From Tetmemena sp. SeJ-2015 (Eukaryota; Ciliophora; Spirotrichea; Sporadotrichida; Oxytrichidae): 64,000 nt of DNA. Position numbers and translations under genes: made by a program. Location: the NCBI GenBank assembly GCA_027382625.1, contig JAJKFJ010021309.1:1-64000 (forward strand), in the 5' to 3' direction. The notes below the pieces were generated by a model. The model saw nothing but the letters and a program-made list of their open reading frames with translations, had not been told where the DNA came from and made no database searches. Below, one piece after another: positions 44,674 through 55,717 of this stretch; within the stretch, counting starts at the first letter, position 1; every line of letters begins with the position of its first letter.

Positions 44674-47600
44674 TTATGATGAAAATATAATAGAGTGAGA
44701 TATCATCAGTCTCTCTTTCTTTTTATTAAAAATAAGCTGTTCCCTGTCACTCATTTCCTCACTTGACTCCTGAATCTTAGTGAGTCTGTTGCCTTGTCTC
44801 TGGTCACCCGATCCGTACCTCTCCTCCAAAGCCCTCTCTTGACTCGCCAAATCATAATATACTATAAATAATAACAACAAATCAAACTTGTAGAACTTGT
44901 TAGCTGCCTGAGCTAAATTAGGTGCACCCATCATCTTGGCTCTCACTTCCTCAGGAGGTACAATTTAAAATCATCATAGTTGGTAATTTAGTCTTTGATT
45001 TCATCTTCATCCACATCATCATCGTCAGGAGGTTATTGTGATGTTTACTTCTGCTAATTTTTCTTCTCTTGCAGCTGCTGATTGATCTTGATCTGTGCTG
45101 GATCCTAGTACTCATCTTCGTCATCATCATCTCCGAACACACTGTCGATGCCAGTTGCTAATTCCTTTGCTAGTTCTTTCTTCAGTCTGATGATGCGCTT
45201 AGGTGGAGAGAATACTACCTTCGAAAGAGTGCGGAAGGGCTAATCCAAAAATACACCCACTAGCAACCCAATCAGATACACGTTCAGCACCAAAGCGAAA
45301 AACACAAACAGAATTAATAAGATGAAGTAGTTACTACTTATACTGTTGAATATTTATTTGAGAACATTTTTGTGGTCGAAGTAGGTGTGCTTCAGCTGAC
45401 TGAAGAAAACCAAAAACAGAGCCACTCCTTAAATCATGGCTGTAGACAGATTTATGCGCGAAAGAGGTCTGAAGAAAGCACTCGCGTAAATGTCTCTTAT
45501 GATACTCAGCTTACCCAAAAATACAGGGATAAAGATTGCTTACACTTTATCAAACACAAATGAGCATTTTATTTTTAATGCTACTCCAGAGAGGATGAAA
45601 ATGTAAGTGAATATTCCATTAAAAGCCGCATTTAAAGCAATAGGCCACCTGCCATAGTCAACCCACTACTCATTATCGTATTGCCCATAGCAAGAATACC
45701 TAATGAAAATTGTGATAGTAAGTACTAGAAGACCAAGTAGTTAACAAAGCAGGCATCTCTGTCTGGTTCTTCCTAATGAAGCCATGAAAGTAAAGGTCTT
45801 TAAATGCTGTAGGTCTCTCTTTGAACAAGCTTGGCTGTATTCAAAATAAACTCTTTTATCATAACTTGCATTTTATTGAAATTTATTTGAAAATTTAGAA
45901 GATTGAAAATAGCACACCCATAGAATAGTATCCAGCAGGTCCAAAGGGTCTCCTGTATATACAGTTAAACATGCTATTGTCGTCTATGTTCAGCATCGTG
46001 GGCAGATTTTTCTTTATAGTTACAACTACCAAATAAGTGATTGAAGCTGCCATTAAAAATATATCCTAAATTGAATTACGAACAGGAGATATGAAAAAAC
46101 TAGCATTCTTTTGCCCTTCCTCTGGTAGAGATATATTGAGGGCATCATTATGAATATGTACAACTGAATCTCATTTGCAACAAAGTACGACCAATACATT
46201 CAATCAATTTATAAAATAAATATAATTCCTGGTTAGTCAACCCAAGGGTATAGATTTTATATGAAAAGAATTATGGTCCACCAATATTCTCTGAGTGGTT
46301 TCTGTAAGTACTCTTCATTCTGGAAAGTGAAGCTGGGTCCAGAGCCACAAAAGTTGAACAAAGTCAAGAGGAAGATCATTATAACGTAAGTTGGAAAAGC
46401 AAGTCGCAGCCACCTTGAAAGTATCTATTTAAGTAGCTGCCTTTTAGTTAAAAGTTAGACACAAGTTGCCTGAGAGTCAGGGTTTCTTCCCTCATCTATC
46501 GAGGTAAATATATATCATAGAGAGATATGATCACTCTTACCTTTTAATTTTTATTAGGAATCTCATTCAAGTGAGATAAGTCTGATCTTTGGAACTTTTT
46601 AATAAGTGCAAACATGCCAATGAAGCCTGAGATGAAGTAGAAGAATGAAATTGAGTAGTCAGCGCTCACTATTATCTGAGTAAAAAACTGATTCAGCATC
46701 TGCTGCTTCAAGTAAGTGCTTGTATTTCCAAATTAAGAGGCAGTCAAGTAACAGTGCCCTAGCATCACCCAAGTCATATTCATGAATAAGAAAAGCTTAG
46801 AAAATGGTTTTAAATTAAGAATTTGAGGCCGTTGAATACTTCAAACCTCTTGTCTTTGATAGACTTGTATGGCTTGAAAAATATCTCATTAAAGTTTCTG
46901 GTAATTGAGAAAGAGTAAATAACTAGCGCCCACTTCTCTTTTCTTGACTGTATTGAAGTTTGGTTATGAGCGTTCTCCTCTTCCACAGCTTCAACCATTG
47001 ATGACTAGTTCTTTCTATTGCCTAATTAGTGGTACTCTACTACATACCCCAAGATTGATAAATTTTCATTTCAAATAGGCGGATTTAATTTAAATGAAAG
47101 TGCAAAGAAGATAAGGAGAATGACTAGCATTACTGCGAATCCAGCCTCGTTATCTGTAAACTTGGTCTTTAAAAAATTACTTGACAACTTTAAAAATATG
47201 ACTACTTTACTTATCTATTGATAATCATCTTAAGGGAAAGAGTAAATAGGATCCGCTGGGTTTTATACAGACTGAGTTATTATCATACCCTGCTTGTAAA
47301 TTTTATTAAGTACTTGTAAAGATGAGAGTTGGCATTCTTTGGGAACACATAGCCCCATTTGAACTGTCCTCCTTTGCTGTTCTCTATCCTAGCTTTTGAT
47401 CGTTATCAAGGCGTATTTTAAATACTGATTCCTAGTACATTAGTCATAGTTTCCTAAATCCTGAACTGATTTGCCTGATGCCACAAACATTTTATGCAAT
47501 TAATGTAAATATTTGCTTCATTTAGAGAAAGTTCTCATCATTCTTTTGATTAAGGATATTTGAAAAAGCTTGAGAGCACTGCTAATCTTCTAAATGTGAG

Positions 47601-47722
47601 GAGGAATTAAGGAGCTTGGATCCAAGGCGCATCAAGTTCAGAGGATCAAGGGGAGAAAGCTAGAAGCCTTGGACTATCCCTAATGCCAATGCAAAGCTAA
47701 TCTGTGCGAGAAATACTTTCAT
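44674..47722 (-). CDS. NRF-6-type membrane acyltransferase (acyltransferase 3 family)
   Basis: ATG 47722 starts a signal peptide (MKVFLAQISFALALGIVQG). A Cys-containing extracellular NRF domain follows (MFVASGKSVQDLGNYDQC, then MGLCVPKECQLSSLQVL). Next is the acyltransferase-3 core: SFSITRNFNEIF, NGLKF and a WVMLGHCYLT segment (conserved His), YSISFFYFISGFIGMFALIK, YLRLAFPTYVIMIFLLTLF, GPSFTFQNEEYLQKPLREYW, ending with FILLILFVFFALVLNVYLIG and LLVGVFLDQPF. An acidic cytosolic tail ends near 44674. About ten membrane helices are expected for the family, whose members are nose-resistant-to-fluoxetine-like O-acyltransferases of unsettled substrate. IESs at 44848-44877 and 44962-44984; several introns are unresolved. 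No TGA follows in the last frame, so the stop is approximate. Confidence 0.82.
44848..44877 (-). other. IES, pointer CAAATCA (TGATTTG on coding strand)
   Basis: CAAATCA at 44848-44854 and 44878-44884. Excising 30 bp removes an AT-rich run and joins ANKFYKFDL to ASQERALEERYG. Confidence 0.7.
44962..44984 (-). other. IES, pointer AATTTA (TAAATT on coding strand)
   Basis: AATTTA at 44962-44967 and 44985-44990. Excising 23 bp removes a frame shift and the TGA that follows, joining DEDEIKDQI to VPPEEVRAKMMGAPN. Confidence 0.8.
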
Positions 47723-47792
47723 TTTATTACTTTAAATCCACTTTCCCTAAATACTCTATCTTCACTCCAAATTAGATATGATATTTTAGTTT

Positions 47793-48313
47793 TCAAAAAA
47801 TTAATTCATGTGGTTTAAGGTTGGTATAGTCACCTGACTTGCCTCCAGATTTTTTCAATAGCTTTGTTTCCCTTTGATTTCAATTCCTTTGTAGATGCCT
47901 TTGCACATATCATAGACTGTGAGAGCAGCAACTGATGCTCCAGTCATTGCTTCCATTTCACAACCAGTTTTGTCTTTTAAATATACATGGCACTAAATGA
48001 ATTATGAGGAGGCAAATATTTTACCTGAATCAAAAGCTGACAACATTTGCAAATCAAATTTAAATTAGAACTTAACGAAGTCAAGTGCAATCTAATGACA
48101 GAGAGGGATCTAAATTTATCAATGAAAAAGAAAGCTTACTAAATCTTAAGTTCTTTTTGCAGCCATGATTCCAGCTATCTCAGCCATAACTAGTGCATCT
48201 CCTTTTGAGAGATTCCTCTCTTTCAATTTAGTAAAACTTTCTTCGTTTAGTTAGACAATGGATTGTGCGACTGCTTCTCTAGTTGTTACTTTCTTGCCAC
48301 TAACATTCACCAT
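47793..48313 (-). CDS. MOCS1B/moaC: MoaC, cyclic pyranopterin monophosphate synthase
   Basis: ATG 48313 gives [18 protein letters not shown], then [20 protein letters not shown], a GT-AG intron (48110-48139), IPLCHQIAL (conserved PLCH), a divergent middle, [20 protein letters not shown] (conserved motif), [15 protein letters not shown], and [19 protein letters not shown] with TGA at 47793. MoaC acts after MoaA in molybdenum cofactor synthesis. Here it stands alone, unlike the fused MOCS1 of animals. The phase changes near 47865 (between GIEI and KSGGKSG) and near 48030 mark further introns or IESs; direct runs of AAA flank the former. The length of about 160 residues fits the family. Confidence 0.88.
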
Positions 48314-48658
48314 TAAAAGTAAATAACTCTTAAATTGAAGTCTCTAGGATTTTTGCCTCTTTTTAATTAAGAGAATCGTTGCTATTTTAGGAAAATTATC
48401 TGCTTTAAATTTTAGGAAGAGATTTAGTGTTTTGGTTCACAGCTTTTCCCTAATGAATAGAGAAAAAAGAAAGTACACTCTAGGTTTGTAAGTATCAGAA
48501 GTCGAGATTAATTTTTGATAATGGAATTTAATACTTTCATGTTTAATTATTTTTATATTCACTTATTTTCTAAGTTAAGTACTGAAGGGATTCTTTTTTA
48601 AGTATAGAAAAAATGCACTCTAAATAATTTTATAATTTAAATTCAAGGATTAATTGTA
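48314..48658. other. Divergent intergenic region between moaC and DPY30
   Basis: AT-rich with no open frame or repeat recognised. It holds the upstream regions of both divergent genes. Confidence 0.5.
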
Positions 48659-49130
48659 ATGGCAGGTAAGTTATACAGTTCACTCCAACTAAAACTTCAA
48701 TATTTGACAAACTTTGACTGATCCTAATTTTGCTTGCAGATAAGAAAGCATCTCCTAACGTCCCTCAAGGATAAGACTAAGTAAGCCTTCTATTTATAAG
48801 ACCTCCATTTCTTGCAAACATATGAATTAATTCCATTTTCACTGGAAGAAAGTACTTAATTGATTTCAGTAGGATGGAGGCCTGTAGTCACTTCCTATCA
48901 GAGCATACTTGGATCAAACTGTTGTCCCACTCTTACTCGCTGCACTTTCAGAAGTAGCCAAGGAAAGGTAAGCTCATCCCAATATTTATCACTCTCAAAC
49001 ACAGGGAACTCATTTTTATTCTACATATTTGCCAATTCTCATAATGAGCAAAACTGTAACCCTTCTCTTTAGACCTCCCAACCCAGTTGAATTTGTGGCT
49101 AACTACCTACTTTAGCATAACTCTAAGTGA
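48659..49130 (+). CDS. DPY30: DPY30-domain protein
   Basis: Four exons: 48659-48665, 48740-48780, 48870-48967 and 49073-49130, all with GT-AG introns. They give MADKKASPNVPQGQDQQDGG, then LPIRAYLDQTVVPLLLAALS and EVAKERPPNPVEFVANYLLQ ending HNSK, TGA 49128-49130. The last 40 residues are the DPY-30 motif, a helix-turn-helix dimer. The total of 67 residues makes this a minimal DPY30. In other organisms it docks either to ASH2 in the COMPASS H3K4 methyltransferase or to AKAP-like helices in radial spokes (family knowledge); the sequence alone does not decide. No IES is needed in this gene. Confidence 0.93.
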
Positions 49131-49490
49131 TGAGTACGCTTTAAAAAGAATGCACTCTCAGCGCAAAGCAGATAGCTTACTATAAACAAAAAGTTTAAAT
49201 TTATTTTAAGTTTAACATTTTACTGTTTGCTTGGAAGCTGAGAAGTATTCTCGCACTCTTTTCATAATATTAAAGTATATAAGAACAATATTTGCTCAAC
49301 TTTATTTTCTTATCCAATTAGAAAATACCCTGACTTCCAGCAAATACACTCATTTGCCATTTTCGATTAAGTTTTGTCAGTGACTTGTACATGGCACTAA
49401 ATAATTTAATCAAAATGTTCTTGCAAATGTAAAATGTGGAATAGAAGTTTAAATAATAATTGAGCAATTTATAAGCGAGTAGTAATAATA

Positions 49491-50685
49491 ATGAGCGAAT
49501 CAGACGCAATAAAAGCTTTAAACGTCGCCATCGAAGCCATAAAAACAGAGGAGTTTGAAAAGGTAACCTTAATTACTGAAACCAGACTTTAATCATCCCC
49601 ATTTTTTGCAATAGGCTATGTTTAAAAAGGTAGGTGAAAAGTTTATTTAGCTATGAGATTTCTGGACAAGAGCATCAGAATAAAGGAACTGCAGAAAGCC
49701 ATTTATCTGAGGAGCTAAGTTCAAAAGAAACTACAAGGAGAGAATATCGCATTTGATGAGTTCAAACAGTCTAGTTTCAACCAAAATGGGAGCACTAGCA
49801 AAGCTGCTCCTTCCCCCGCAGAGTCTTTCAAGAGTAGTAGCTCAGCATCCACTGCTGCTTCCACAAGCCCTCAAAAGCAAGATATATGCTAATCAATTCA
49901 TAATGATTCTGTGTATACTTAAAAAGAAGAGGAGGAGGTGAAGAATTACACAGAGGAAGATGTAAGTAGAAATAGAAGGAGACTGAATCGAATCTTCATT
50001 AAACTCAAAAACACGTTTTAAATTAGCTTGCCAATAGGTTAAGAAATGCAGGGAGATCATTAACAAGAAAGACTACTATGAAATTTTGGGAATAACTAAG
50101 ACTGCTAATGATGATCAAATTAAGAATATACCCTTTCTTAAATTTCCCATTTTTAAGAAGGCCTACAAAAAACTAGCTTTGAAATTCCATCCAGACAAGA
50201 ATAGAGCACCTTAGGCTACAGATGCTTTTAAGAAAGTTTCTTAAGCTTTCACTTGTCTTAAATTGGATTATAATTAGGAAAAAAGAAAGATGTACAACGA
50301 GCATGGCTCAGAGGAAAACTTCTAGCAACGCTACAGATAGCAGTACAGAGAAGAGTTTGACCCTGATGATCTCTTCAGAATGTTCTTTGGAGGAAATATG
50401 TTCACTGCTGGTTTCTAGGGCCCTCGTGGCCACTACAACGTCTACAGAAGAGGAAACTTCAGAGATGATGAGGAGACAGAATAAGGCAGGAGGTAGCCTT
50501 AGACCCCTGGCCAGCAGATACTCTCTACTCTTGCTCCTTTGCTTCTATTCTTCTTGTTGACGTTCATGTCCAACATAGATAGTTTCTCGGGAGCTTCTCA
50601 ATTCTCCTATTCAATTAGGCAAACAGATAGATTTAGATTAAAAAAATATTGTAAAGCTCCTATAATCATATATGAAATGCGATGA
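49491..50685 (+). CDS. DnaJ/Hsp40 protein of the DNAJB12/DNAJB14 type
   Basis: ATG 49491 ([20 protein letters not shown]), intron 49563-49614, then [18 protein letters not shown], a Ser-rich linker, a second intron, and the J domain [39 protein letters not shown] with the HPD motif. The [15 protein letters not shown] segment, a Gly/Arg-rich stretch, and one membrane helix ([14 protein letters not shown]) followed by [13 protein letters not shown] and the start of a DUF1977-like tail come next. This is the layout of ER-membrane DNAJB12/14 co-chaperones, which recruit Hsp70 to the cytosolic ER face (family knowledge). IESs at 49621-49655 and 50127-50159. The TGA at 50683-50685 probably precedes further C-terminal residues, since family-like sequence (VETKNYFNQMARRYRNSE) continues behind it. 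Confidence 0.9.
49621..49655 (+). other. IES in DnaJ gene, pointer GCTATG
   Basis: GCTATG at 49615-49620 and 49650-49655. Excising 35 bp joins TEEFEKAM to [11 protein letters not shown]. The first pointer copy is exactly the first six bases of exon 2. Confidence 0.88.
50127..50159 (+). other. IES in DnaJ gene, pointer AAGAA
   Basis: AAGAA at 50122-50126 and 50155-50159. Excising 33 bp makes the J-domain helix continuous: NDDQIK to [14 protein letters not shown]. Confidence 0.88.
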
Positions 50686-50739
50686 GGCGTAGAGACAAAA
50701 AACTACTTTAATTAAATGGCGAGGAGGTATAGAAATTCA

Positions 50740-51336
50740 GAAAATTAGTACAACCTCTATCAGATGTAAAATATATTAATTATCAATAGCAAATCTTTAG
50801 AAAGCACAGAGTGTAGATATGAGTTGGTGTGAGAACCTCAAAACTTTTAAAGTAAGGTTTAATGGATTTAATTGATCTTTGCTGTTTAGTAAAAGCTAAA
50901 GTCCTACTACTGATAGGATGAACTGTTGTATTTGGTAAACTCTTAATTTGATTATTTACAATTTGATTAACGATATCCAGAGATAAATTTACAATTTTAA
51001 GTCAAAGAATTAGCATTCGCATTTCATGTCATATGAGTGAATTAAGTCAGCTTCAAATCTTTCATCCAACTAACAATAAAATTAGCAGTTTATAGCTACC
51101 ACTGAATATCTACTTACCCTCTTTTTTAGTTGCGCATCCTCTTGAAACTTGGCAGCAGTGGTATTTAAATATAAAATATGCTCTATCCAATAGGTTTCTC
51201 CAATTCTGTAGGATTAAGCCATCACATTAAATCTATCTGCTTAGGGAAAGAATGTTAAATTGTCTATAATTCTTTTTTCTGGGTCATTCAGACAAGCGAA
51301 ATCAATCTATGATATATTTTAGATAATCCCAATCAT
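50740..51336 (-). CDS. Unrecognised protein gene
   Basis: ATG 51336 starts MIGIIQNISQIDFACLNDPE and continues FFPQADRFNVMAQSYRIGET, YWIEHILYLNTTAAKFQEDA, QLKKR. A GT-AG intron leads to LDERFEADLIHSYDMKCECQ, FFDLKL. Beyond about 50990 the frame stays open to about 50740 but becomes AT-rich and hydrophobic, so the true stop probably lies near 51000 behind an IES. It is convergent with the DnaJ gene. Only three Cys, no domain recognised; about 115-190 residues. Confidence 0.45.
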
Positions 51337-51403
51337 GTAAAATAAAAAGTAAAATAATTAAGTTATATTTATTTATCTCCCTGCTCTATTTAACTCAAAT
51401 AAA

Positions 51404-54400
51404 ATGAAGAAAGGTAGGTAAATGGATATGCTCTTAAAAAGATGAAAAAGATTTCTGCATTCTTTCTTTGGAAAGACTTTATCTATCTCTCGAAAAAGAT
51501 TTCCCTATGTCTTTCTCTTTAATCTTCTTTGTTCTTGGATTGAAATGATTAATTTTACTTTAGAAGGGCCAAAAAAACCTAATAATTCTGAGTTAAACTT
51601 TGTTTGATATTCAAATATATAGAAGTAGAAATTTTTTATTCCAATTTAATCTTTACTTAAAAGAGTGAGATAAATTGCATTTATAAAGGCAACATTGATT
51701 TTGTATTTATAGAATCTTTTTATTTTAAATTACTCAAAAAATAGAGACTCTTAGTTTACAACATTTGAGGTAAAAGATTTTACAGCAGTACGGCCAGACT
51801 TATGAAAAGCTGATCAGTAAAGCAATAATTATTTAGTGAGTGAAATTATTTGCTTTAATTTAAGTTTAGTGTGATCCTTTCCCACATGAATGCAGGCGGC
51901 TCTTTCACCGTAAGCATTTTAGTAAAGAGTAATCAATATTTCTAAGGTTGAAGACGTGGAGAGAAAAATTGTCCATAAAATTGAGAGTGGCTCCTCAAGT
52001 ATCGGCTCGGCTGAGAGACTTCCAACTTTTACTTCTAAAAATAATAAAAACGAAAGAGTCATTAACTCAGTCCAGCAATCCTAAAATGTTCAAATGTCCA
52101 GGATTTTAAAACCTAATACATCTATTGAAGATAAGAGTAGCCTTATATTATATGTATATTTTATAAGATAAGGAAACCATAGTCACTCCAAAGAGAGTGA
52201 GGAGTTTAATTCAATCTAAGAACTAACTGCAAAAAGTTATAAATGGAAATGCCTATAATAACAATACAGGAGGAGATGACCCGCCTAAATCTTCAAACTA
52301 AGCTTCAGCTTCATTCCTTAAAAATAAAAGATACACAGTCTAGTTATCACCACTTTAAGATCTAATAAAAATTACTTCATATAAATATCATAACCTTTAT
52401 TATTAATCTTTAAAACGGAAAGAAAAGTCATCTTTAGACAATAAGTAACAACAGTGAGCTTCGAACAGCAAATTAAAAACTGTTGATGACTACTTAACAA
52501 TAACAGCCGCGATAATATGGAGTGGATTATCCCTTTATCTCTGGCATCACCACAAATCAGCCTATTCTTTCCCCATAGATGGATAAGGCAACAAAGATAC
52601 TTGCAGACTCGCTCAGTAAGGATCACTAAAATTTTGTAAAGCACACAAATAACAGGAACTCTAAGCTAAGTGAGTCATCCCCAAATAAAATAATTAGTGG
52701 TGGAGGCTTTACTGCATATGGAGCAGATGCATTTAAAATTAATAAAACTTTTGCGAACGTAGATAGCTCAATTGGTAGAAATATCTCACCTGAAAAAATT
52801 CCACCAAACTAGAATGTCAACTAGAGATTTATAAGATGTTTCCTTAATCATTTCATGTTTATAAAAGCAGATTTAGTCTAATTAAAAACACAGCTGATTA
52901 GATAATTGCGGATGAATAAAATGCGATGATGAGAACTTAAGCCACCACATTTTAAAATAATTATGGGAACAAGAGTTCATAAAACAAAAACACAGGTCGA
53001 TTCAATAATCACATTAGAGGAAATACTCACACTTTTTAGAATAACGATTATGCAGGAAGTGGAAGTGGGAGTGTTTACTAAGAATCATAAGGAAGCGGCA
53101 GTTTTAGCAGTAGCTTCACAGCTGGAATGATAATTCAATGTTTCTTTTAGAGTAGTTTAATGAGTAGGAAAAAGCAGAAGAACTATACTATGTGGGACAT
53201 AGTTGCACTATAGGACTCTTATCAGGCTAAAATAGACGAGCAATATAATAAGCAACAGAAGAGATTGCGTCATTAGCAGCTAGCACAATTCTTGAAGCAT
53301 CAGCATGATCAGAGATAAACATCCACAAACACTTACAATAAGCTTGAAAAGGATTTCGATAAATAGAACATCCAGAAAACTTTAGAGACTTAATACGCTA
53401 TCGAGGAGATCTTTAAGCAATAGAAGTTAAACAGACTTCAAAACATAGCAAGGGAAAATTTCAATTTATTTCAAAAATTTTCAAATCTAACAAAGCACTT
53501 TGTTGTTAAGAAACATCAAAGTGAAGAAACCTAGCAGTAAAACACTAAGGAAGTGAGTCAAATAGAGCAAGCATATCATATGTTCGAAAGGAATTAAGTT
53601 GCAGAGCAATAAAAGCAGCTTGATAAGAAGTTAAAATTGAGAGAAGAAGTTAATAAATGATATCAAGGAAAAGCAAAGATCGCAGAAAATGCTTCAAGTA
53701 CTTGACAAGCATCATGAAATTTATTATAGGTTTAACTCAAATGAGATTCAAACTGTGAGTGCGCAGCATCATTTCATGGAGGAGAGAGACAATCAATTCT
53801 ATCTCTTTTTTACTTCATCCTATTTAAATTGAAGGACCATTTATCGAAGATACAACATAGAGATGAAAAGCTTTAATCTTTCTACAAGAAGCCTGAAATC
53901 AAAACGCATGCTTAAGCGGAAGATTTAAAGACTCAAGAAATAGATACTATCATAAGGAAGCAAGAGCAAGAAGTTAAAAGAAGAGAGATAGAAAATGAAA
54001 GAAGGAGATAAGCAAGGAAGAGACAGCTAATCGAAGATATGGTTACAACTAATAAGTAAGCTGAATAGAGCAAGCTAGGATAATCAATGATGTAAACTGG
54101 TTATATGAATAGATCGTTTATGGGCTCAGTTAATTCTTCTTAGCTTGGGCTCGGTTAAGATGCTTTGAACAAAAGATCATAAAGCATCTTTGAAAATGAG
54201 GCTTAATCTACAGCAGGAATGCTGAATGATTACATGATAGCTATGAGGAATAAGTAGAATGATCAGCTTCGAAAGACTCAGCTGAGAGAAGAACTAAATA
54301 GGCAGATGCAAGAAAAAGAGAGGACTAAGATGCTTGATAGGGTCAAAGTTGACGATAAAGAATTCGCTATCAATAAAAAATTGCTGATGAGGTCAATTAG

Positions 54401-54506
54401 TCCTGAGTTATTTAACAAGAGTATCACCTATTTCTAGGGTTATAACGTAGAGGAGGATGATGAAAAATTGGAAGAAGAAATGAAGAGACTTAATCGTCTT
54501 CTTTGA
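51404..54506 (+). CDS. Coiled-coil protein of unknown function
   Basis: A short ATG exon at 51404 (MKK then GTAGG donor) may be the start; the next coding block begins near 51940 (VEDVERKIVHKIESGSSSIG). Ser/Asn-rich blocks follow to about 53130 (RNISPEKIPPNQNVNQ, among others), then a long highly charged, Gln-rich coiled coil (MWDIVALQDSYQAKIDEQYN onward; LEKDFDKQNIQKTLETQYAI). The C-terminal block is MLNDYMIAMRNKQNDQLRKT, ending ITYFQGYNVEEDDEKLEEEM and KRLNRLL at TGA 54504-54506. Many phase changes (51430-51900, 52150-52560, 52850-53130, 53660-53830) show introns or IESs not resolved. No family recognised; about 750-850 residues. Confidence 0.5.
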
Positions 54507-54639
54507 CAGTTATTCAACAAAATACATAGTAATTTATATTACTTAGGGATACCCCTTTTTAAGTTGATTTTTTACTCTTAAGTTTTATCACATCATGGAT
54601 GAAAATTAATTAAATATAATTATCTATTTAATTTTAAAA

Positions 54640-55560
54640 ATGATGTAAAGCGTGCCTAAAAGTTAGATCACTGATCAGGACACAAAGCTACCTCCTTTAA
54701 GAGTGAGATAGGAAAGTCTATATCTTATAAATGCAAAACAAGCTCAGAATGCTAAGTTCTATTTCAACACTTAGTCAAATGTAAGCAGTATTTACGAGTT
54801 TAAGATAAGTTTAGAAAATTGTTTAAAGAGATCTACTTTGTCTCACTGAGAGGGAAATTTTAAACTACGACTCCCATAATGAGTAGCTTACAGATTTTGA
54901 AACAAAACTTAAGAAGTCTCTTAAGTCTTGCGTTTCTAACGCACTCTCAAGATCAGGTAATCTTTTTATATTCATAAAATATTTTGATTCCCATATGCAT
55001 TATAACTTACAATGAATATAGGAAGTTTCTTCTGCATGTATCTGTAAGATGGAAATTTCAACATTTTTCGGATGAAAGACAAGGCCGAGTTTTCAATCAG
55101 AGGAATCTAAAAGCCTGATTCTAGGAAGGAAGAAACACCATTTTCATAACAGCCTTACCTCTACATCAATGATCAAGGCCAAATATTGTAGAATCGATTC
55201 TTAAGTAAATTGAAAATTGAATTTAAGTTTTCCAATTCCCCATTCTAGTTTGCTTTTTAGAATAATAATTTTGAAGTTTCCAAACTCTGACTGTTTATGG
55301 ATGTGGACGATGGCTAAGAATCAAGAGAATCTTAACACCTTATCTGATTCCCTTGGAAACTAACCAGGTTCTCGTTTGCTCAGTGGAGTTGAATCTTCTA
55401 AAAAACCTCTCACTAGATCTAGCTCAGTCGATAAAAGGAATAATGCTTCAGACAATTAATTTGGAGCGTCTTTATTACTAGATTTTAAAGCGTTCATCGA
55501 AGTTTATTTCAAATTAATTTTTTAATTCAGAACTCTATAAATTTTTATTAGCGATTTAGA
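54640..55560 (+). CDS. Unrecognised protein gene
   Basis: ATG 54640 starts MMQSVPKSQITDQDTKLPPL with RQESLYLINAKQAQNAKFYF, then a GTAAG donor near 54780. The next block is EREILNYDSHNEQLTDFETK, then an intron (about 54957-55019), and a beta-rich stretch (GSFFCMYLQDGNFNIFRMKD, then YLYINDQGQILQNRFLSKLK). A Ser-rich tail (GVESSKKPLTRSSSVDKRNN) follows a phase change near 55290. No TGA follows in that frame before the next gene, so the end at about 55560 is arbitrary. No domain recognised. Confidence 0.45.
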
Positions 55561-55717
55561 ATAAATAAAGAGATAAAATAAATATAAGAAGAAAATTTTT
55601 CTTTTATCTTAAAAATTGCTATTAAATATTTTTTTCTCTCCCAAGATAGTTAAATCTTAATTGATAGTCGAGTAATCACTAGATAAAACGCTTAAAGGCA
55701 CTTGGCTTAACATTTAA

